From positions 248,001 through 312,000 of the forward strand of contig JALRME010000001.1 of the NCBI GenBank assembly GCA_026120035.1: a stretch of 64,000 nt of DNA, in the 5' to 3' direction. The position numbers were made by a program, and so were the translations under genes. How positions within the stretch are numbered: position 1 is the first letter of the stretch; the number at the start of each line of letters is the position of its first letter. This DNA is from Coleophoma eucalyptorum. Its lineage: Eukaryota > Ascomycota > Leotiomycetes > Helotiales > Dermateaceae. Positions 56,567 to 64,000 of this stretch are shown in pieces. Below the pieces are notes generated by a model. The model saw nothing but the letters and a program-made list of their open reading frames with translations. It had not been told where the DNA came from and did no database searches.

Positions 56567-58408
56567 ATGAATTATGCACCACTAGATGTAGGACAAAATG
56601 AAATCCGACTTCTCAGATTGAAATCTCGGCAGTACCATCACCCACAACGAAGTCTTGGAAAAGCCCCGACTCTGGCTGTCTTCTGCGAACTAGAGCATTC
56701 TTTTCGAGAGAACCATACCCCTTATATTGCCCTTTCGTACGCATGGGGACATATAGAGGGCTATCGGCCTATTTGTGTTGGAAATACTGTCGTGAGTGTT
56801 AGTGTCAATCTTGAAGCGGCCCTTCAAGAGCTCCGGGATGAGCGGAATGACCTATTGCTATGGGTGGACCAGATCTGCATCAATCAAACGGATGCTATAG
56901 AGAGATACTATCAAGTACAACAAATGAAGCACATTTACGCAGATGCTTCCCAAGTTACTGTTTGGATTGGCCCGGCTGCCGACTACAGTGACATGCTCCT
57001 AGCGCAATTAAAGACGATTGGTACAAACTCTCTTGATTTGACTCGAAGTTTGGACAAAAGTTCGTTCGAAAAAGTGATTGACCAGACTTTCGCTGAGGTT
57101 CTTCCTGCCCTTACAGATGCCCAAACTCTAGAATCCGTTTCTACAGCTTTCCGATGTTTTTGCCAGCGATCCTACTGGCGCAGGCTATGGGTCATCCAGG
57201 AGTTTGCTCTTGCACGCAAGGTTGAGATTGCTTGTGGTAGCATGCGAATTTCAGAGCCAACTTTTAAGCTTGCGCTTCGTACTATTGCGTACGTGATATA
57301 CTACCTTAGATATCTTGTAGAGCCGGATATGAACAATGTTCATGTCAGAGCTAGCTCTACGATATACGAGGCTTACGGCGCCGCATCCACAACTTTTATA
57401 GATGGGATTATAGCACGTCGACAAAGATTCCAAAGCTACGAGTATACCCGCAACTCACTGTTCCATGTTGTCATTGCTTCTATGGTTTTGGAATCCGACC
57501 ACAACCATCCTGAATGCTCGGATCCGAGAGATAGGATCTTCGCAGTTTTAGCGCTAGCTAAGGATGCATCATCATTTGATAAATTTCCTGATTATACGAG
57601 TAGTTGTGAAGACATCTATACTGAAGCAACGAGGAAGTTTCTTGATCAGGGCCACATTGATATCCTCTCCTACTGCCTCTTTCCTAGGGATACGACATTA
57701 CCTAGCTGGGTCCCTGATTGGCGCATGAAGACATTTGCGCCAAATGCATATAATCCATGGTTAGAAGGGTTTAGATTCTCGGCATCTGGGAAAGGGAGAC
57801 AATCTCAGAAGGAAATGACCTGTAGAGATCCGTATTTAATCAACTTACAAGGAACCGTCGTCGATACAATTAAAGAATTTGGGACACCTTGGAGACCTGA
57901 CTGGCTAGGTAGCCTAAATCCCTCAGAAAGTCTGCTTTATCTCTCTGAGATCAGATCATTTTGTGCCAAGTCTCCCCGTATAGATGCAGAGAACGAAGAT
58001 GCAGAGGCTGCTCGAATTGCGATTGCGGACTGGCACGTAGTAATTGGTGCAGATAGTACAGTTGGTGTACTTAGTAGCTACCGCCGTCTTCTTAAGGTAT
58101 TTAAGACATCGAATGGATCTCTAGATCAGCAGTTAATGCATGACAAAGATCCATGGTATAGACGAGTGATACAGCTCTTCCGTCCTTGTCGACCTTTCAT
58201 ATCTCATTCTGGGTACGTTGGTCTTGCACCATGTCATGTTGAGATTGGTGATGCAATATGTATTTTCATCAATGGATTGGTTCCATACGTGCTCCACCCG
58301 GAATCTGATGGGGTATATAGCCTTGTCGGTGAGTCTTATGTACATGGTATTATGTACGGGGAGCATATGGAGGGCGAGCCAGTAATCCGGAATTTCGTAT
58401 TGAAGTAA
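56567..58408 (+). CDS. HET-domain (heterokaryon incompatibility-like) protein
   Basis: A single 613-codon frame, apparently intronless. The HET domain is complete in its three blocks: HTPYIALSYAWGHIEG (about 50-65), LLLWVDQICINQTDAIER (about 95-113) with IYADASQVTVWIGPA, and SYWRRLWVIQEFALAR (about 205-220). The C-terminal half carries DPRDRIFAVLALA and LPSWVPDWR, standard in this family. HET-domain proteins act in recognition of non-self hyphal fusion partners and can cause cell death when activated; whether this one does is unknown. It is divergent from a broken relative at 54279-55813, a common arrangement in fast-evolving HET gene sets. Confidence 0.92.
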   Translation: MNYAPLDVGQNEIRLLRLKSRQYHHPQRSLGKAPTLAVFCELEHSFRENHTPYIALSYAWGHIEGYRPICVGNTVVSVSVNLEAALQELRDERNDLLLWVDQICINQTDAIERYYQVQQMKHIYADASQVTVWIGPAADYSDMLLAQLKTIGTNSLDLTRSLDKSSFEKVIDQTFAEVLPALTDAQTLESVSTAFRCFCQRSYWRRLWVIQEFALARKVEIACGSMRISEPTFKLALRTIAYVIYYLRYLVEPDMNNVHVRASSTIYEAYGAASTTFIDGIIARRQRFQSYEYTRNSLFHVVIASMVLESDHNHPECSDPRDRIFAVLALAKDASSFDKFPDYTSSCEDIYTEATRKFLDQGHIDILSYCLFPRDTTLPSWVPDWRMKTFAPNAYNPWLEGFRFSASGKGRQSQKEMTCRDPYLINLQGTVVDTIKEFGTPWRPDWLGSLNPSESLLYLSEIRSFCAKSPRIDAENEDAEAARIAIADWHVVIGADSTVGVLSSYRRLLKVFKTSNGSLDQQLMHDKDPWYRRVIQLFRPCRPFISHSGYVGLAPCHVEIGDAICIFINGLVPYVLHPESDGVYSLVGESYVHGIMYGEHMEGEPVIRNFVLK

Positions 58409-58668
58409 TAAGAGCAAAATTTGATTTGTAGTATAGAAGCACTCAAAGATTTTCATTACATGGACAAAATTCAGGACCACCTATATTTCTACTGTTGAGT
58501 TAGGGAAGTAATCTAATATAAGAGGCATGCTGCTCTGTTGTCTCGTAACAACACTTCACTCATACATTTTTGCACCGTTTATAATAAAACCTGTACCGCT
58601 TCTATCATTAATGCTTGGGACTAGAGCCGAAGCACATTCAGACACCGCTGAGTTGCTCTAACAATAAT

Positions 58669-60518
58669 TCAAAGACCTAGCACTATACGTGGAAGAAAAT
58701 ATTCCTTCAAGTGGATATAACTTCCTTTGCTTTTTTTAGATATTGTGCTAAGACACTGAGTTAGTAGCGGTTGGCATAGGAGAATGGGGAATAAGTTACC
58801 CGCAAGATCCCATCTGTGACTAAATTTCTCCAACACGGTTATGAGAGCTTCGAAGTCGCTATCCCGTAGTTCTAACGGGGTGGTGTTATAACTGAACTCT
58901 ATGTATAACTTTGACGCCTGGTGTACACAGCCGATACAATGTAAAGGCAAAACAGATACGTCAGAAAGAAGAATGATAGAGCTGCGGTTAATGTCCAACG
59001 ACATCTTGATCACCATTCGTATTGCTACCAAAGCGGATTCTTTGCGCGTTGAGTCATCCATGATTTCCGCGGGAGATGGGAAGTGGTAGGCAGAATAATG
59101 AAGTGTGAATAAGCCGCTGCGAAATGTTAAGATCTTCACGTTTTGTGCTCCATCAAATAAAGGTAACTCTACCTGATACAGAGTCCAATGGCAAAACAGC
59201 AGTGTTCTACTCCACAGGTCGCTTGCTTGAATAAGATATGTAGCAAACATTGCAGCTTGTCATCGATAGCTTTCGATTCTTGAATATCATACACTTCACC
59301 GCCAGCGCATTTTGAGATGAACTCTTTTACGTTCGCCAGTAACCGAACTGCCTCAACGGTCCAAAGGAATGATCCAGGTACATATGTATGTGGACTCCGG
59401 TGCAAGCTTGACTGTGAATGATTTGACGGTGACCTTTCTGTACTAGACCAATAGCTATGGTCTACTGGTAAGGAAGGCTCAGGAGACACACGCCTAGAGA
59501 CCTTTCTCTTGCTTGTGTCTAGGTCAATATCAAGCATCCTTTTGACAATATCAGTGATCCTATGCAGATTGAAATTACACAAAGAAGCTACCGGCCGCAG
59601 TGGGTATTTGGCATGCTTTACTCACTGTTCAAGGATAACAATTGCCCACTGTGCACGACTTATCTCATTGTCCTGAGAAGTTGCGTGTTGAGCTTCATTT
59701 GAAGATAGTCCGGTACAAATCCTTGTGCATATACCGAGAGTTTTAAGGGTGAGATCAAAATTAGCATGGCCATATTCGAAGAATGCGATTAATATGCCTC
59801 CCTCTAATACACGTAGTGATTCGCTAGCACAGGATGATAATACTAGAAACAATGACTTGGTAACTGCATATAGCTCGCCAAATATCTGTTGTTTCTGGTT
59901 CTGCACTTGCACAATCAGACACATACATAATATTAAGAAACTAATTTCGAGCGTTAGATTTGAGCCTAAGATGTTGACCTCTATCTGGAGCTTCCCAGGG
60001 ACTATTATGGGAAGCCAACCAGCAAAAGTCTGGAAATAGTGATTTGTCGTCCTTGTTATTCCATATCCGTAAATTTCGACTAGTTGGTGAATCTGAGAAA
60101 TGATTGCTGACAATTGCGATTCTTTAAGGCTGTCTGAATCATCCCTTAATATGGCCGACAACAGAAGCGAAGACGCGTATAATTCAGGTGCAATGTTCGC
60201 TACAGGGGTATTCGTATGTGCTCTTGCATCATGGTCACTGATCTGTTGGTGGACCCCTTGCGCGACTGTATTCTGTATGGGGAGCGATTCTAGATCCTTC
60301 AAGTGAGCAGTGCTTCTTATTTCATATTTGCAACGATACCGCAAGCTGTGGCATTTACGTAAGTAGGGGTGTTTTCCAAGAGCACAATCATCTCTGTGGG
60401 CTCACCGTTCGCAGCGAGAACACCGGGGAAGCACTTTGTCACATCGGCGCTTACGAGCTTTGCATGAAACACAGGCGTATAGCGAAAGTCCCGACTTTGT
60501 GTCTTTCCCAGAGGCCAT
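58669..60518 (-). CDS. Zn2Cys6 transcription factor
   Basis: Four exons (60518-60406, 60345-59626, 59559-59173, 59116-58669) join to about 555 aa. The start MASGKDTKSGL precedes a zinc cluster split by intron 1: CVSCKARKRRC, then CSRCER joins LRYRCKYE, spacing C-X2-C-X6-C-X6-C-X2-C-X6-C (about residues 17-44). The body has SLLLSAIL, HYFQTFAGWLPIIVPGKL and a C-terminal FSHRWDLAG segment, a layout seen in regulators encoded within fungal secondary-metabolite clusters. The last part after HRWDLAGN may contain a further intron, so the C-terminus is tentative. The nearest candidate targets are the SDR at 60959 and the amidohydrolase at 62481. Confidence 0.82.
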
Positions 60519-60958
60519 GGTGGGGATTCATCACGAAGATGGCCGTGTCTATGCAAGAATCCCGGGGATCCGTGGTAGAAATGGAACCACACGCACTAAC
60601 TACTTTTAATGGTTAGTCAGTGCACTACCGAAGACCGTTACGCGAGTCGTGTACCATCCACTGGTGGTTAAAGGAAGAAATTGGTGTAATCCTGAGGTTC
60701 GCTTATTGCATTGTGCCAGTACATTGTCGGTCGTCACGGATGGTCTGCCGCACTTGTAAAGGTTAGATTTAGCGTTAGAATAAAAGAACAAGAAAGCTTT
60801 TCAGTATTAATATAATGCAAAGAGGACTACTTAGATGAACGATAGTTATTCACCACAAACTCCTAGAAAGTTGATGTCTCCTTTCAAATCGACTGTGAAA
60901 TCAACAAAGCTTTGAAATCAGTTTTCTTGGCTGTAGAATTGATCGTTTTCTGCCAATT
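60519..60958. other. intergenic gap
   Basis: Promoter of the regulator and 3' flank of the SDR. Nothing recognised. Confidence 0.5.
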
Positions 60959-61699
60959 CTACCAGACTCGCTCCAAAACCCATTCCTTTAGCGTAATATG
61001 ACCATTCTTTAGCTTATCTCTATCCTCAAAGAATGGTCGGAAGATTTTGTCTACGACAACCTCTGGAACCGACTTTGTCGCCCATTTCCCCCCTTCCAAT
61101 GGCACGATAGGTTCCGCTATGAGAGGGGCTCCAACCAGAATGCTGTACTTCTCGGGCAGTATCATGGAAAACTGCCTCGTGAGATTTTGCGAGGCAGACT
61201 TTGCTGCGGAAAGGGATGAGTAAGAAGGCTGTGGGCTGGTGTCCAGGACACCACCGGGCACAAGGAAGAGAGGAAACCCGTTCTGTGACGTCCGATCTGT
61301 ATGTGCATGTTTACTGAACCACTGGCCCGCCACCAATGTTCCCACAGCCGAGATTTTGAAACTGGACTCTAACTCTTCCGGGGTAATTGACATGAGATCG
61401 TCTGGTGCGACGCTGGCTGCATTATAACACAAAACATCGACTTTCCCATCTAGCTGGGCCGCAGCCCAGTCGAGAGCAGATATAAGATCAGAAGGCTTAG
61501 ACGCATCTGCGGATCGTGTCAGGACTCTCGTATTGGGATGTATAGCTTTGATCTCTGCCGCATATCCATCCAGTTTGTTCTTTGATCTTGAAATAAGGAC
61601 AATATCCCAATTATGACTTGCAAGCCACAAACTTAGAGATTGGGAGATTAAGGGTCCGGCGCCCACAATAATGATGTTTTTTCCGCTGCTGTGAGACAT
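60959..61699 (-). CDS. atypical short-chain dehydrogenase-like protein
   Basis: A single frame; ATG at 61699 (MSHSSGKNIIIVGAG) gives about 246 aa and puts the Rossmann fold at the usual distance from the N-terminus. An upstream ATG at 61774 would add 25 unlikely residues. The cofactor motif is VGAGPLISQSLS. The strand-4 NNAG motif is replaced by CYNAAS, and the usual Y-x3-K is replaced by SSLSAAKSA, so the catalytic Tyr is not in its normal place although the Lys remains. This matches a group of fungal 'NAD(P)-binding' proteins of unknown activity. It may be a weak or non-classical reductase. Confidence 0.8.
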   Translation of the reverse strand: MSHSSGKNIIIVGAGPLISQSLSLWLASHNWDIVLISRSKNKLDGYAAEIKAIHPNTRVLTRSADASKPSDLISALDWAAAQLDGKVDVLCYNAASVAPDDLMSITPEELESSFKISAVGTLVAGQWFSKHAHTDRTSQNGFPLFLVPGGVLDTSPQPSYSSLSAAKSASQNLTRQFSMILPEKYSILVGAPLIAEPIVPLEGGKWATKSVPEVVVDKIFRPFFEDRDKLKNGHITLKEWVLERVW

Positions 61700-62480
61700 G
61701 ATGTTGACTGGTGACGTCTGAGAATTGAAAGCTGGTGCAGTGCTGGTGAACGAGACAAAATAGAGAGCATTCACAGTATTTATACACAGTAATGTTCTAA
61801 GGGAACTTTGCGTTATTCTTTGTAAAGAAGCAGCTTATTAAGATAGCCCCTCTTCTGGCGCATGTCCCCGCACGCTTGAAGATGTCGTCCATCGATTGTT
61901 GATTCACGAGCTGCTGAAATATCACCGGGGCGGATTTCCGCCCTTGCATCTGGCAACACGCTTGGGGCTGAGTATACCAACTCACTCTAGCGCCCGGCCA
62001 CAAAAAAAGTACCATCCAATCAGATTAGATTTCACATGAAATTTGAAATAGCAAGAATCCATGTGCCAGGATCCCCAGAAAAATATTCGACATCCAAATA
62101 GGTATGTACACCTATTATTACAATGTAATCCATCTTAAATCATACCTTACACACCGAATCTCAATCACAATTGGAAAAGCTAGACTAGCTCACGTGTTTT
62201 GCAGCTTGGCACTCACGTGAAATATTTGGCTAAGACTACGTCGAAGCTATTCTGACAACGTTATAACTCCGCCTGTACAATGATTATAAAGCAACTTTTG
62301 TTAGTTCGACAGTTCAGGCAGTAGAGGTTGAGCACTACGGCGTTTCCACTTACATTCTTCTACACATCTTTACAGCTAATGTAGATACTGCTTCGGAAAG
62401 CACTTAAAGCTTAATCGTACACGGATAAATTATGTATCAGAAGCTAAACGACCCATTTGACAGCTTGCGCCATATCTATA
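61700..62480. other. intergenic gap
   Basis: About 780 bases, upstream of the SDR and downstream of the amidohydrolase. No supported gene. Confidence 0.5.
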
Positions 62481-63572
62481 TCATAGCAGTTCAGGCTCGA
62501 TAGCTCCAAGCCTCCCCAATATCATATCGTAGTGCTCTAGCCTACGATGCTTTTCAAAAGCAAACGTCTTATCCTTCCCTCTTCTACAATCTGCCAGATC
62601 AATGGTCGCTACCACCAACTCGTCCTCTTTCGTTTTCGCTTCCTTGATAATGTGTCCGTTGGGATGTACGATGATAGTTCCTCCCATCAAGGGATTCCCA
62701 TCTTCAGCGCCCGCCTTAGCAACATTGATACTAAAGCAGGCATTCATATAGCTATTGCCTTGACAGCTTAGCTTGTGATGCAGCATTACCTCTTCCTCTG
62801 CTTCTTCTGGGGTAAGATCAACCATCTCCCCTGTTGGTTTGGTTGCAAAGGCAGTCGTATTGTATCCGCAGCACAGAATCTCTACACCTTGTAAACCATA
62901 GACCCGCCAGCCTTCTGGCCATCGCCTGTCATTGCAAATTAACATGCCAACGATAGGATCACCTCTACCATCTGTCTTCTCCTTCGAGCCATCCTCCGTT
63001 GCAATATCAGCTCTCTTTATGGCGCCCTCAACAAGGCCTGGCGCCCTAAAAGCTGGGAATCCTAGGTCTCCTGGGTGAAAATATCGCTTTTCGAGCTGCT
63101 GAAAAGCGCCTGGAGCTGTGTATGGCTCTACTGCGCCGGGAAGATGGACTTTGCGGTACTTCCCGACGACTCTATCTTCTTGCGCCGAATAGTACACACT
63201 TGAGTTGTAGTCGACATGCGAACCATCTAATTGAGGGCTTCTTTCGGCATAGCCAACATATACATCGATGTTTAGGGCATGGGCATGGTCAAAGAAAGGC
63301 TTGACCTTGGGCGACTGGCGGATGCCACCCTTTGCAGGGTCTTCAATATCGAAGTAGTTTTCAAGATCCTCAGAATCCAATAGATAACGAGGGAAGAAAG
63401 TTGTAAAGGTAAGCTCCGGAAAAACCACAAGTTTGACGTGTTGGGCTGCAGCTTGGTCAAGAAGCGTGCACATGCGCTGGACTACGGACTCTCTTGAATC
63501 TGCGAGGTGAACGGGACCGAGCTGTCCAGCAGCGACGGTAAGTAATCTCTGGGATTGCTTAGTAGTGGACAT
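62481..63572 (-). CDS. carbon-nitrogen hydrolase, N-carbamoyl-D-amino-acid hydrolase-like
   Basis: A single 363-codon frame. The nitrilase-superfamily triad is complete: Glu about 53 (VVFPELTF), Lys about 141 (GKYRKVHLPG) and Cys about 213 (MLICNDRRWPEGWR). CNDRRWPE is the specific signature of D-carbamoylases, which cleave N-carbamoyl-D-amino acids to D-amino acid, CO2 and ammonia. The region between Lys and Cys (about residues 180-206, GAIKRADI...DGRGDPIVG) appears longer and more charged than in the bacterial enzymes, which are near 304 aa with Cys172. Cytosolic. It fits with the other nitrogen-releasing enzymes in the window, though natural substrates in fungi are unclear. Confidence 0.88.
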   Translation of the reverse strand: MSTTKQSQRLLTVAAGQLGPVHLADSRESVVQRMCTLLDQAAAQHVKLVVFPELTFTTFFPRYLLDSEDLENYFDIEDPAKGGIRQSPKVKPFFDHAHALNIDVYVGYAERSPQLDGSHVDYNSSVYYSAQEDRVVGKYRKVHLPGAVEPYTAPGAFQQLEKRYFHPGDLGFPAFRAPGLVEGAIKRADIATEDGSKEKTDGRGDPIVGMLICNDRRWPEGWRVYGLQGVEILCCGYNTTAFATKPTGEMVDLTPEEAEEEVMLHHKLSCQGNSYMNACFSINVAKAGAEDGNPLMGGTIIVHPNGHIIKEAKTKEDELVVATIDLADCRRGKDKTFAFEKHRRLEHYDMILGRLGAIEPELL

Positions 63573-64000
63573 CGTGATGTCTGTAATATTTTTTGTTTTG
63601 TAAATTGGAGTCTGAATGATAATGAACTTGAGTTTCTCATTTCAAGCTAGATGTCAGAATTTATAACCTAATAACTGCTGGAACATACATTGCTTGATCA
63701 ATTCTAAGATCCGCCGTACTTGTGTCGGCGACCAATTAGTAACGGCCAAGTCAGCCGCCGGCCAGCTCGCAAGCTTACCGAGCCGAGATAACGGGCAACT
63801 GAGCAAAATCATAAGTGGGATGGTGTTAACTCTGTGCAAAACTAAATAACTTAACGTATTTCCTACATGAACCGTGCGTATGCTGTGTACGATATTACTA
63901 AAATGCGTCAACTAATATTTCACTTGTAAAACTATTATCAAATCAAGCTTTACCTTGTAATCAAGAGCTTGCACTTGCCTACCATACTACGAACAAGTTT
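63573..64000. other. right-edge gap
   Basis: Promoter of the amidohydrolase gene and A+T-rich DNA to the window end. No gene recognised. Confidence 0.5.

Noticed and set aside
1..64000. Transposons, CRISPR arrays, rRNA or tRNA genes
   Set aside because: No transposase or reverse transcriptase motifs, long terminal repeats, regular spacer arrays or recognisable RNA genes were seen by eye. A tRNA scan was not possible.

Overview
The window reads as nuclear DNA of a filamentous ascomycete (Pezizomycotina). The evidence is short GT-AG introns of roughly 45-65 bases in nearly every gene, fungal-only families (three Zn2Cys6 regulators, HET proteins, a 16-exon highly reducing PKS), monocistronic genes on both strands, and A+T-rich gaps. 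I cannot name the species. All exon structures were worked out by hand from splice motifs, frame continuity and family motifs; no search was run.

Layout. 1-8.4 kb: a truncated BAHD acyltransferase at the left edge, then a likely purine-use group: XanA-like xanthine dioxygenase, Zn2Cys6 regulator, and a divergent NCS1 nucleobase permease, followed by a MAPEG protein. 9.4-11.6 kb: a large membrane protein of unknown role. 12.2-15.3 kb: relics of an older biosynthetic locus (a 2OG-oxygenase fragment and a decayed NRPS-like adenylation-thiolation-reductase gene). 15.6-29.4 kb: the main biosynthetic locus, with an NmrA/isoflavone-reductase-like enzyme, a complete highly reducing PKS (KS-AT-DH-MT-ER-KR-ACP, about 2486 aa, no release domain), a divergently transcribed type III PKS sharing a promoter gap of about 590 bases, and an MFS transporter. 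The simplest model is that the reducing PKS makes a methylated, reduced acyl chain, the type III PKS takes it as starter and cyclises it (alkylresorcinol, pyrone or acylphenol), and the MFS protein exports it.

31-37 kb: a urea amidolyase (DUR1,2) pseudogene with several breaks and no biotin-carrier end. Its tail runs into a 24-base-period minisatellite that encodes, on the minus strand, a secreted Ser/Thr-rich protein. 37.8-40.6 kb: an intact M1 aminopeptidase. 41.4-41.8 kb: an ankyrin-repeat relic. 42-53.7 kb: a second enzyme-rich stretch (SDR, Zn2Cys6 regulator, nitronate monooxygenase, cytochrome P450, fungal regulator-like protein, SDR) that could be a small metabolic cluster. 54-58.4 kb: a broken HET-domain gene next to an intact one. 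58.7-63.6 kb: a Zn2Cys6 regulator, an atypical SDR and an N-carbamoyl-D-amino-acid hydrolase-like enzyme.

Taken together, the window is accessory, fast-changing territory: secondary metabolism, nitrogen scavenging (purine, urea, nitronate, N-carbamoyl compounds), self-recognition genes and at least five gene relics. No transposon, rRNA, tRNA or CRISPR array was recognised.
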